Shown piece after piece: positions 21,420-31,825 of a stretch of DNA of 64,000 bases. This DNA comes from Zygnema cylindricum (lineage: Eukaryota > Streptophyta > Zygnematophyceae > Zygnematales > Zygnemataceae): positions 161,091 through 225,090 of the forward strand of contig JBBHKE010002360.1 of NCBI GenBank assembly GCA_037447655.1, given 5' to 3'. The position numbers were made by a program, and so were the translations under genes. Under the pieces are notes generated by a model that was given only the letters and a program-made list of their open reading frames with translations, was not told the origin of the DNA and searched no databases. Each line of letters begins with the position of its first letter. Position 1 is the stretch's first letter.

Positions 21420-21649
21420 TGTAGAAATTGATGGTTCGTATTTAAGTATTTTCTAGGTCTAAATAGAACTATAGAAAGATACCGAGGCAGTCTATCTCTA
21501 ACTTCTCTCTCCCACTCTGAAACTTGTCGCGGTTATTGAGAAATTGGAGAGGAAGCTAGAGCCATGGTTACCTAAGCTCTCCAGAGGTTTACGGGAAATA
21601 TATTAGTTTATTTATCGTTAGGAGTTTATTTACTAAAAGGATATATGTT

Positions 21650-21730
21650 CTATCAAGGATTTGATCCTCGTATCTGCCTGACGGTAGGCCAGTAACCAGT
21701 ATCCTTATCTGTTAAGGTTAGAACTAGAGA
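21650..21730 (-). other. tRNA-like module in the 5' LTR of element C (antisense)
   Basis: The minus strand reads CTAACCTTAACAGATAAGGA (A-box/D-arm-like), then CGAGGATCAAATCCTTG, a T-arm with a B-box core whose AGGAT/ATCCT stem pairs. It lies at the same relative place as the modules in B, D and the C 3' LTR. Confidence 0.55.
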
Positions 21731-22107
21731 TACATACTATTAGGTTTGATATTCAGTTAAACATTACCACGTAGGATAATTCATTTAACTGAAACTATTT
21801 ACGGGATTCATAAATCCAAGAATGTAAAAGTAAGAATCAAAGTACAGACAAGAAACATGTACCGCGCATTTGTTTCAATAGCGAAACGAATAATGCGCAT
21901 GTATTTATTACGGCTACGATTAAATGTGCATTTAATCGGACGGCCGGAATGAATGCCGAGATCGCGGAAAAGGATTTCAACGATTTTTGGTCATCGCCAC
22001 ATCCAATGACACGTGGTAGAATAACATTGGATAGAGGCATCTCTGAGGATTAAGGGAGCAAATCCATATATACCATGTGTCGACATTTAGGGCATGTCGT
22101 ACAGTGT

Positions 22108-22147
22108 CCGTACATAAAGTACAATAGCAACTTTACTTTTGTGTACG
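22108..22147 (+). other. Palindromic arm in the C 5' LTR
   Basis: CCGTACATAAAGTAC, a ten-base gap, then TTACTTTTGTGTACG can form a hairpin. The 3' LTR copy at 27481-27521 pairs better. Confidence 0.55.
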
Positions 22148-22482
22148 AAGGTGTAATATGACTCGCTTCATACATCAATAGATAGAGTCTGTGAGAGATA
22201 TAGGACTTAGATAAACTAGTAGATAGGACCCTCTCTCCCAAAGAGCTTCTATACAAAAGGTCAACTTTGACCCTCCATAACTTACTGCTTAGTGGAGCAA
22301 ATTCACAGATTCTTTTTGCTATCCACTCATGGGAGTCTTCCCTTCATAGGGGTAAAGGTGGTTAGAGATTTTTTCTGCCAGGGTGGTAGTTGTTTTTGCT
22401 GAAACACAAAGGGGTTAGGGTTATCCTACAGGCTCCTTGGAAGCTGTCCATTCTGAGGACTTATGGAGGTCTGAGAGTTTCA

Positions 22483-22497
22483 GGTTATGGGCCCACC
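22483..22497 (+). other. Primer binding site of element C with embedded ATG
   Basis: GGTTATGGGCCCACC follows the LTR directly, identical to that of B. The ATG at 22487 opens the gag frame. Confidence 0.85.
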
Positions 22498-25400
22498 CTC
22501 TAGGGTACCAATCTTTAATGGAACTGGCTTCATATACTGGGAAAGTATGATGATAGGAGCTCTATGTGAAAAAAGGTTTTGGGGGATAGTGAGTGGACGA
22601 TTGGGGTGTCCATCATTTCTTGGAATCCCTCCAGGGTTTGCAGGAAGCAAATTCACAGAGAAAGTAGACCCATCTTCAACGGAGGAGACAAAGGAAAGAG
22701 AGGTGGTGGACAAAGGAAAGGAGAAGGAGGCGACCACACCTATAAAAACTGGTTCGGCATTCATGTCACCTATTCCGAGGAACGAGGAGAATGATACTTA
22801 AACCTGGGACTTCAACAATATGGCGCCAAAGCACTTCATCCTACGCCATCTCATTCAAGGACTTGCATGTCCTCATTCGCAGGTAGAAAGGGCATCCGAT
22901 CTTTGGATGGCTCTCATAGAGATGTACCGAAGTGGTAAGATTCAGGAACAACAGTTGGCTAATCATAAAGTTAAGGAGTATGTAAACAAAGGGGGGAAGA
23001 TGTTGGATTTTTGCAATGAGCTTGCTTCACTCTTCATAGAGCTAGAGACTGCGGGAAAAGATTTTAGTGAAAAAGAAAAGGTTAACTGTTTACTAATAAA
23101 GTTACCCGATGAGTTTCAGAACATAGTCAACCGTGTGCAGGACTTGCCGGACTCAAGGTGGATATGTAACTCAGTGGTAGGGATGATTCTCGTTCGGGAG
23201 AATACAATTGAGAACCGAAGGGGAGGAAAGAGTGGACAAGCCTTGGCAGCTGCGACCGATTGGAGGAACAAGGATTCCCGAAGACCGGTCGGAAATTATT
23301 GGGGGAGGGAGCAGAAAAATCAGAGTGACGAGTTCGAACCAAGGGCTCCCAAAGGTTTCTGTCATTATTGTAAGAAACCTGGGCACTATATGGCAGAGTC
23401 CACTCAGCTAACTAAGCTTCGGTTAAAGGAGGGGCATACCGGTGGTAACCGGAGAGGAAAGAAAAAGGCCCTTGTGACACTGGTACATGAGGCGGAATCC
23501 AAGGACGAGGACGATGAGCTCCTTTTAGATGAGGAGTTGGAGGCGAAAAACGAGGTCGAAATTCCTTGAATGCAGAAATGTGCTTACGATGGATTGAAAG
23601 GTGAAGCACGTTGGATTATAGATTCAGGTGCCTCCATGCATATGTGTAAGGATAGGCACCTGTTCACTAAGATAAGAAAGATTCCCACCATAGAAAAAGA
23701 GTACGAGGATAGGAGGATAGTCACCACTACTCTTGTAGGATCGCTAGATCTGAAAGTGTTAGTAGAAGGAAAGACATCCATAGTAACATTCTCTCATGTA
23801 TTGTTTATTCCGGAGCTGAACAAAAACCTCATCTCTACATCCATATTAGATGATAAGGGTTTTTTTACTAGCACTAGGGAAGGAGTCTTTACTGCTAGTT
23901 TTGAGGATGATGTCTATTTCATTGCTGAGAAAGGTAGCCATGGGATGTTAAGGCTGGTTTTAAGTAATGAAAAGAAGAAACTTTATTATGTTGCTGTTCA
24001 TGATATTATGATGTGGCATAAGAGGCTTGGGCATGTGAATCTAGACAAGTTAAGATTGATGAAAAAGATGGGAGTGGTAGAAGGGATTAAGTTCAGTGAG
24101 AGTGATAATATAAGTGATTGTAGTGGATGTGCTCAAGGTAAACAGCCACCTATAAGGGAGAAAAAATTCTAGATCTAGTACACACAGATATTTGGGGACC
24201 AGCTAAAGTGCCCTCACCGGGGGGGAAGAGATTTATGATGACTATCATTGATGATTGGTCTCGGTATTCCCGAGTGTATTTTTTGAAAAACAAGTCCGAA
24301 GCTCAAGATTGTTTTAGACAATATAAAGCATGGAGCGAAAAACTTCATGAAACTCTAATCAAGAGAATAAGGAGTGACAATGGTGGAGAGTATACTTCTA
24401 ACCAGTTTGAGGATTTTCTGAGGGAAGATGGGGTCCAACACCAAAAGACAGTTCCAGAAAACCCGGAACAGAATGGGGTAGCTGAAAGGTTAAATAGAAC
24501 ACTAAGTGATAGTGCTAGAAGTATGTTGTCAGATAAGAAGATAGGAAAAAGGTTTTGGGCAGAAGCAATGAACTGTGCTAATTACCTCAAAAATAGAGTT
24601 CTTACTTCAGCTATAAAAGATCAAACACCTTATGAGAGATGGACAGGCCGGAAACCAGACTTATCTCACTTAAAGGTTTTCGGCAGTCAAGTATTCAGTC
24701 TAGATACAGATCGGTCTAATTGGAAGCTAGATCCTAAAGGAAAACCGGGATACTTATTAGGAAATGATGTGGATGTTAAAGGATATAGAGTTTATGATCT
24801 AAAAAGAGAAGATATAATCTTAGTAAAGCATCTAGTAGTTATGGATGAAGGAAAGTCTGTGGATCCCTTCAAATATACAAAGTCAGTAAAAATCAGATTT
24901 GAGTCAGAAAATTCCGATGACTTTGAGCTTCCTAACTATCCAGGTTTTAGAGAAGATGGCATTCTTGCAGGTACAAATCAGACCGTAAAATGACTTGGCT
25001 GTGGAAACTCCATTGACAACTCTTCCCGAAGCGGAAGACGTGGTGGAAATTGATTGGGAATCAAGGGATAGGGGAGAAGCCGAGTTTGTTCGAAAGAATC
25101 CACGAGAACCATCTATTCCGGCCTCAGATTTTGAGGGGGGAAGGAGAAGTAGCAAAAGACCGCAAGAAAAACAGGTTAATAACAAGGTAACTTAACTATC
25201 TCATCAAGATGAACCTCAAACTTTTGGAGAGGCGATAACTTGTCCAGAAAGAAACCGGTGGAAGACAGCCATCAATAAGGAGATGGCCTCAATTATGGCA
25301 ACCGATACTTAGGAGCAAGTGGATTTTCCACCAAACAAAAAACCAATCAGTTGTAAGTGGATTTTCAAATTAAAACTGAACCCAGATAACACGATTGAGT

Positions 25401-26797
25401 GCTACAAGGCCGGATTAGTGGCAAAGGGATTTACACAAAAAGAGGGAATCGACTACGAGGAAACCTTTGCCCCGGTGGTCAGATTTCCCTTTGTCCGCAT
25501 ACTTCTTAGCCTAGCAGCAGTGGACGACATCGAAGTGCACCAGATGGACATCAAAACAGCCTTTTTGCATGGAGAATTGGAAGAAGAGATCTTCGTGCGA
25601 CAACTCCAAGGGTTTGTGGAGGAAGGAGAGGAAAGTAAGGTATGCCGGCTGATTAAATCTGTTTATGGATGAAACAGGCGCCTCGACAGTGGAATAAGAA
25701 GCTCGATGAGTTTCTTACCGGTCTGGGATATATCCAGATCAACTCAGATCACCCAATCTATGTTTTTGAAGATGAGGAAGGTGTTACATTTATTACAATT
25801 TATGTTAATGATTTGCTTGTTTTAAGTAAATCAATGAAAAAAATTAATAAACTGAAAACCGATCTTAAGGGGTGATTTGAAATGAAGGATATGGGAGAAG
25901 CAAAATATATTCTGGGAATATCAAGTAGAGAGAGACCGAAAAAGGAAAATTATAAAACTTACTCAAAAGGAAGCAATAGGGAACATGCTTGAAAAATTTC
26001 AAATGGATAAAGCTAATAGTTGCACAACTCCAATGGAGTTGAAGAAGGGAAGTGAGGGGAGTGAGGAAGAAAGAGTCATAGTCTTAGACGAGGAATTATC
26101 TCCTGAAGAACAGAAGTTCATGCAGACTATTCCTTACAGACAAGTAGTGGGAAGTCTTATCTATTTTATAAATTGTACCCGGCCGGATTTAGCTGCAGCT
26201 GTAGGAGTGCTGAGTGGAAGTCTTAATGCTCCCACTAAGAGGGATTGGGAGGCAGCTAAGAGAGTCCTTATATACTTGATAGGAACTAGGGATCTATGGT
26301 TGCATTTAGGTGGGGAGAATACTGACATCACTACTTAGAGTGATTCCAGTTATAGTGATGCTCCGATGAGGAGATGCACTTCTGGATATGTACTATATGT
26401 GGGTGATGTGGCTTGCTGTTGGAGTAGCAAACATTAAAAGGTTATTGCTCAGTCCACCATGGAGGCTGAGTATATGGCCTCTTGCTCTGCTGTAAAAGAA
26501 TTGATGTGGGTCAAGTCTTTGCTTGGTGAGCTTGGTCACTATAAGAGTGGTGTGCACAAAATATTTTTTGTTAATCAGGCAGCAATTGCTATTTCTGCCA
26601 ATCCTAAACATCATTTTAAAGCCAAACACATGGATATTAGACTTTGCTTTGTTAGAGAGAAAGTAGAAAATAAAATAATCAGTTTAGAGAACCGACCAGA
26701 TAGTGAGATGGTAGCAGTTATGATGACCAAACCTGTGCCTTCCCCTAAGCTAATTTTCTGAAGGGAGAAGTGTGGTCTGAAATTAAAGATTGACTAG
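22487..26797 (+). pseudogene. Element C gag-pol polyprotein (broken)
   Basis: Gag starts MGPPSRVPIFNGTGF. The zinc knuckle CHYCKKPGHYMAES has lost its last Cys. Protease has DSGASMHMC. The pre-integrase part has WHKRLGHVNLDKL and CSGCAQGK. The integrase has RSDNGGE, AERLNRT and WTGRKPDLSHLKVFG. The reverse transcriptase has YVND instead of YVDD (about 25804). RNase H has STMEAEYMA. Stops or shifts lie near 22799, 23567, 24170, 24991, 25193, 25312, 25670, 25873 and 26336, so it is more decayed than B. The integrase-core ORF of 261 codons (24208-24993) is its longest intact piece after the gag. Confidence 0.93.
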
Positions 26798-27013
26798 AAA
26801 ATAAGGGGAGTGTAGAAATTAATGGTTTTTTAAAGTATTTTCTAGGTCAGAAATAAGAAAGAAGCCGAGGCAGTCTACCTCTAAATTCTCTCTCCAACTC
26901 TCAAATTTGTCGCAGTTAATGAGAAATTGGAGAGGAAGCTAGAGCCATGGCTACCTAGGCTATCTTGAGGTTTACGGGAAATATACATTTGGGGTATATT
27001 AAGTAAAAATATA

Positions 27014-27095
27014 TGCGGCGGCCACAGGATTTGAACCTGGTACCAGCCGAACGGCAAGCTGTCGGTAGCAGGTAACCTTAGTCGTTAAGTCTTGA
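27014..27095 (-). other. tRNA-like module in the 3' LTR of element C (antisense)
   Basis: This is the clearest of the modules. The minus strand reads GACTTAACGACTAAGG, then a CCGACAG...TTCGG arm, then ACCAGGTTCAAATCCTGTGG, a nearly perfect T-arm with a consensus B box. The 3' side continues GGCCGCC, as an acceptor strand would, but no complementary 5' strand is present. Confidence 0.65.
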
Positions 27096-27480
27096 AGTAG
27101 TGTTACGTACTATATAGTTTGATAACTATTTAAACATTATTACGTAAGATAAATCATTTAACTATAATTGTTTACGGGATACATAGAACCGGTAGTGTAA
27201 AAGTACGAATTGCGGTACGGATAAGAAATCAATACCGCGCATTGATTTCGTAAGCGAAACAAATACCGCGCATGTATTTATTACGGCTCCGATCAAATGT
27301 GAATTTAATCGGACGGCCAGAATTAGCGCCGAGATCTCGGAAGAAGAATTCGGCGGTTTGTGGGCATCGCCACATCGGATGACACGTGGCGAAATTACAT
27401 TGGATCGTGGTATCTCCGGAGATTACGGCACCGAATCCGGATATGACATGTGTCGACATTTAGGCCATGTTGTACAATTT

Positions 27481-27521
27481 CCGTACATAAAGTACACCGG
27501 CGACTGTACTTTTGTGTACGG
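27481..27521 (+). other. Palindromic arm in the C 3' LTR
   Basis: CCGTACATAAAGTAC (27481-27495), a ten-base loop, then GTACTTTTGTGTACGG (27506-27521). The arms pair with one bulge and one wobble. The same arrangement occurs in the C 5' LTR and in solo LTR D. The TACATAAAG core could be a TATA-like promoter element; this is an inference. Confidence 0.6.
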
Positions 27522-27855
27522 AGGAGAAATCTGATTGGTTCTGTACATCAGTAGATAGAGTCTGTGAGAGAGATAGGACTTAGAAAAATTAGGAGATAGG
27601 ATCCTCTCTCCCAGAGAGCTTCTGTACAAAAGGTCAACTTTGACCCTCCATAACTTACTGCTCAGGGGAGCAAATTCAGAGATTCTTTTTGCTATCGACT
27701 CAGGGGAGTCTTCCCTTCACAGGGGTGCAGGTGGTCAGAGTTTTTGTCTGCCAGGGTGGCAGTTATTTTTGCTGAAACACAAAGGGGTCAGGATTATCCT
27801 AGAGGCTTCTTGGAAGCTGTCCACTCTGAGGACTTATGGAGGTCTCAGAGTTTCA

Positions 27856-27978
27856 TCTAGCTCCTTATCCAGCCTTCAATGACTACAACAAGTGTGGGGG
27901 CTTGGAGAGGGGAGTTAGAGGCAGACTGCCTCTGCTCTTTTCTATCCTAATACAGACCTAGAAAATACTCAAATATCA
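27856..27978 (-). repeat. LTR fragment E, 5' part, inverted
   Basis: The sequence resembles the inverse of the start of the C/D LTRs: GGAGTTAGAGGCAGACTGCC and ACAGACCTAGAAAATACT match 6773-6825 in solo LTR D. It begins at the end of element C and ends near ATATCA at 27978. The middle of this LTR is absent. Confidence 0.65.
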
Positions 27979-28720
27979 ACATGAGCAAATTTGACGTCGA
28001 CAATGTGGGCACAAAATATCAAACACGTTTTTTTATCACTAAGGGTGTGTGCCCATTTGTTGAAGTAAGGGTTTTTTCAGTCGTTTTCACAGAAAATGGG
28101 ACTTGCAACGAGAAAATATTTCGCCGTACGAAAAATGGGCAAGAACCAAAGTACATTTTGCGTCATCTTGGAACTTGGAAGGTACGTCAATTTGGTGTTA
28201 TTATCATCGCGACCCACTTCAACGTCACGCCAACTCATCTTCGCACTTGTATAGAATCAAATCGCGACCCTAGTTTAATTAAAATAATACTATATTGACG
28301 AATAGAAAACCGGGATTGCACGCATCAAATGTTTTCGAAATAGGATTGCACGCGCCTAACATTTTCGATTTTTTTTGCACGAGGGAAAGTATACGCAATT
28401 TTTTGCCCTGCTCGTCACGCGTATGTACGTACCAAAATGAAAAGTACGGAAAAAATTCGTTGGGGTTTCGGACCTCCACTTGCATTCATTGGTCCTTTGC
28501 AAAAGTATACGTCGTCCTTGTCTCTCCCTCTCGACCGCTCTTTTTTCTCTCTTCTCTAAATGAAATGGCGCAATAATAGTATCAAATGAAAGATATATAT
28601 TTTTTCTTTTTTTTTAATATTTTTGATCTTAGTTTGATGGCATATCGAATGATAAAAGACAAGAAAAAGATATCAGAAAGCCATGGCGAAAAGTTTACGT
28701 ACTCATGACGCCACAAGGTA

Positions 28721-28919
28721 CACCGTGAATCGTTATTAGCCTTATGTACGCTATATCGGCACCACAAAATTTTGACATTGATACCTTAAATAAAATATAC
28801 TACACTATTTAAAGACGTGGATCATAATCTTCCACGTCTCTTATAACTAAATTAGAATGAATGATGCTAATTCTTTCTTTACACTAATAATTTCTATACG
28901 CTAATAACGATTCAAGGTG
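28721..28919. mobile_element. MITE, CACCGTGAATCG family
   Basis: 199 bases with inverted ends CACCGTGAATCGTTATTAGC and GCTAATAACGATTCAAGGTG. TA lies on both sides (28719-28720 and 28920-28921). There is no coding capacity. The interior has a short ACGTGGA/TCCACGT inverted pair. It sits inside the larger DNA element. Confidence 0.85.
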
Positions 28920-29128
28920 TAGCATGACTTCGCTATGTCACAAAACCCTAAACGTCTACTATAGTACAATGTCACAAAAACCTCGACGCTTACAACCGTC
29001 GCCGTTTTTGACGTCACCAATTTTAGTAAGTTTCGTAGTCGTCTACATTTCGTTTCGTATACTGTCGCACATTTCGTAGACTTCTACAATTGTCACGTAT
29101 TTGAGGTAATGAAGTAATGATTGACATA

Positions 29129-30696
29129 GGGTACGTCCCTTTGTATTAAAGTATCGACTTTAATCTGTCGTTTTCACCCAAAACGCAGTTCCGTACGATA
29201 AAAACTTTAGCTGTACAAAGAAATCAGCTGTTTAAAAGTACAACAAACTTCAAGTTGATACTTTGAATGTACTCCATGTTTGTCGTCATGTGAACGCATT
29301 TTGGCGTTTTCCTTTTTTCGACCCCCGGGCAAGAGAATCCAGCCCGTCAAAAACTTCATCAAAAATCACCTCGCGACTTGATTTCAGGGAAAATACCACC
29401 CAAACAACGAATGAAAAATGACCCACGCACGCGCCACACGGGTGGGAAAATTTTAGGACGAGGGAGCACTCACTATTTTTCTCCCTGCCCGTCACGTGCA
29501 TGTACGGAAAAGACGAGGATGTACGGAAAAAAATCTGCAGGGGTCTCGGACCTCCAATTCCATTCATGGGTCACTCGGTAGAATTTTGCATCGTCGTCGC
29601 CTCTCCCCTCTCCCTCTCACACTTTCACTTTTATCTCACACTTTTTAGAATGAGGCACGACAAAACTGGTATGAAATGAAAGATATTTGAAAAATAATTC
29701 TTTTGACTACCTTTATGTATATTTTTATGGCAAGTAGAATGAAAAAAGTAGAGAAAACGAAATCGTGTATCCATGGCTGAAAGTTCTTGAATCTGTGACG
29801 TCACAAGTGAGTGTGACGTCACAATGTTACAAAACCCTAAACATCTGCCATGTCACAAAATTACAAAAATGTAGACGTCTACAACTGTCGCTGTTTTTGT
29901 TGGCGTCACCAATTTCGTAGTCGTTTTCAACCGTCACAAAGTTGTACCTACGTCTACAACCGTCACATGTCAAAGTTCCGATTTCATTTTCGCACATAGG
30001 GACGCTTTTCAAAGCAGTACGGAACACTTCACTACACCGCGAATCGTAATTAGAGTAATGAAAAAATTAGAGTAAAAAAACAAATAAAAACAATTAGAGT
30101 AATGAACTCTATTTTATGTGATAGATTTTTTCACAGAGGAAGTTTACTCTAATTTATTTAAGTACTCTATATTGGGTTATGTCGGCAATAATTATCCGCG
30201 CTGAAATTATGAACACTAAATTACGTAGAAGTACAGAATCTGTCAATCCGTATAGTTTTGACGTCATTATGACGCTATTATTATTTGTCGCGCTGAATGT
30301 CATTTAATGTTCACACTGACGACGATGCTGTCGACGGACGAGAGTTATGCGAACGGCTTTTTTTCGATGTGATTGATTTTCCGTTTAGTGCGATTTCACG
30401 TGCGAGCGCGATTCTATTAAATAATTATTTGTACCTTTTTGCTTAAAAAAGTAAAATTTTGCACGGTCGAACGTCGTCCGTACTCCACATTATTTAAGAA
30501 TCGCCTGTATTTCATTTTTTTACGCTAATTAAAATTACCTAAATTAGAATAATGAAAAAATTAGAATCATTTACTCTATTTTATGTAATAGAGTCGAAAT
30601 TTTGAGCGACCGAATTAGAGTAATTTACTCTAATAACGATTCGCGGTGTACAGTCCAAAGTACTTTTTCTAAGTATCGATACATGGGGACGTACCC
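29129..30696. mobile_element. Second DNA element with GGGTACGTCCC ends, nested
   Basis: Inverted ends GGGTACGTCCC (29129) and GGGACGTACCC (ending 30696) are extended by matching TAAAGTATCGA and AAGTATCGATACA. ATA flanks both sides (29126-29128 and 30697-30699). Its interior (GTACGGAAAAAA, TCGGACCTCCA, ATGAAATGAAAGATAT) repeats the outer element's interior at 28380-28600, so both are one family. A MITE (30035-30648) is inserted in it. Confidence 0.7.
30035..30648. mobile_element. Long MITE, CACCGCGAATCG ends
   Basis: 614 bases. The left end is CACCGCGAATCGTAATTAG then AGTAA. The right end is its inverse, TTACTC then TAATAACGATTCGCGGTG. TA lies on each side. The interior is AT-rich, with repeated AATTAGAGTAATG motifs and no ORF of note. 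Confidence 0.85.
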
Positions 30697-30786
30697 ATAG
30701 GAACACTTTGAAAATTACACCGTAAAATCTGCGCTAAAATCCAAAGTATCATTCCAAAGTTTCGGTTACATGGGCACACACCCTAA

Positions 30787-31825
30787 ATGCGCGTCGTAAA
30801 ATTCGATTCTTCTTGAGAGTGTGAGCTCACTCTCACGCCATTTGCCACAGTCGCGTTGGACTTTTGAGCAAGGGAATCAAATCGACAGAGGACACGCGAT
30901 TCGACGAACTGCGACTTCAGGAAAGCGCCATTCGAAGGGCGTCTGACAAAGAATTAAGGCAACACGTGTCAATATGTATACGAATGACGTAAGAACCCGC
31001 GATAGTAACGCGATAGAGATATCACCGCCTGCGCTTTTTTCCAAGTAGCGGGGGATGGCCACGTGGTATAGATTCTTATGGTACGGCTACAGTCTGTGAT
31101 TAATTTCAGGAAAAAAAGACAAAATTTGAAAAGGCAAGCTGTTACATGCGCTTTTCATTTTTTTCTTTTTCTTTTTTTCCTTTATTCTTCCAGATAGTGT
31201 ACACCTGTGGTTAATTTGACGCACCTTCAGATGGCAGGACATTTTATATTCAGTTTGTGGTTACAGTTTTTGCGAATTAGCTACAAGATATACACGTGTA
31301 AAGCTTTTCATCGGGTAGCTCTTGTATCCAATTCGCTGACAGGCGGGAAAACGACTGAATTAAATCCCTCAACCCACGCCTTGTCTTGCAGCCGTGTCTA
31401 CCAGAAACCAGTTAGGAAAAAGTCAAAAACCTTCGGTACACTATTTTTTATTTTTTTCCGGGCTGCCAACAATGTAAAAAACTTACAAACATTAGTTAAA
31501 CTGTCAGCTGTCACTTGTCAGTGTTCATCTGTTCACGCAAATCACCTTTTTTTATTCTTTTATTTTACCTGCCCCATCGTACTGCGAACGACAAACAAGC
31601 AGCCAATAAAACGCATGAGTCTCCTCTCCCATGTGACACAGCTCCTGTACGATCTGTCCTATCTGTAGTTCTGTACATTGTATATTGTTTGCCTCGCCAG
31701 TCTAGTCCTCGTTCCCATCCAGCTGCTGCTACTGCATTTGCTTCTCCCACTCTCCACAGTCGCCATCTTCTGCTGCCAGTTTCTGCACCAAGAGTCGAAG
31801 CAACTGCCGCTTGCTCTGCCGCATC
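30787..31825. other. Upstream region of the uricase gene
   Basis: There is no splice-consistent coding region. The last 200 bases before the uricase ATG are presumably promoter and 5' UTR. No clear core promoter element was identified by eye. Confidence 0.4.

Larger units (their letters stand above)
21420..22482 (+). repeat. 5' LTR of copia element C
   Basis: 1063 bases. It holds a tRNA-like module (21650-21730, minus strand) and a palindromic arm around GTACATAAAGTAC (22108-22147). The last bases before the LTR end include a tiny upstream ORF (ATG GAG GTC TGA). Confidence 0.95.
21420..27855 (+). mobile_element. Ty1/copia element C
   Basis: LTRs at 21420-22482 and 26811-27855 start TGTAGAAATT and end TTTCA. 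They flank a primer site, gag, protease, integrase, reverse transcriptase and RNase H. Flanking bases do not match (CGTAC left, TCTAG right). Both flanks are parts of an inverted related LTR (E), with the middle of E missing. Confidence 0.95.
26811..27855 (+). repeat. 3' LTR of copia element C
   Basis: 1045 bases, TGTAGAAATT to TTTCA, preceded by the purine tract ATAAGGGGAG. It has the tRNA-like module at 27014-27095 and the hairpin at 27481-27521. Confidence 0.95.
28043..30783. mobile_element. Non-autonomous DNA element with GGGTGTGTGCCCA ends
   Basis: The ends are inverted copies (GGGTGTGTGCCCA at 28043, TGGGCACACACCC ending at 30783). They are flanked by TAA at 28040-28042 and 30784-30786. 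A three-base TAA duplication would suit a PIF/Harbinger-like element, but no transposase is present. A second element of the same family (29129-30696) is inserted near its right end. A MITE lies at 28721-28919. Confidence 0.7.

Noticed and set aside
27014-27095. Functional tRNA gene
   Set aside because: The T-arm and B box are good, but no 5' strand pairs with the acceptor side and the anticodon arm is irregular, so it is called tRNA-like only.
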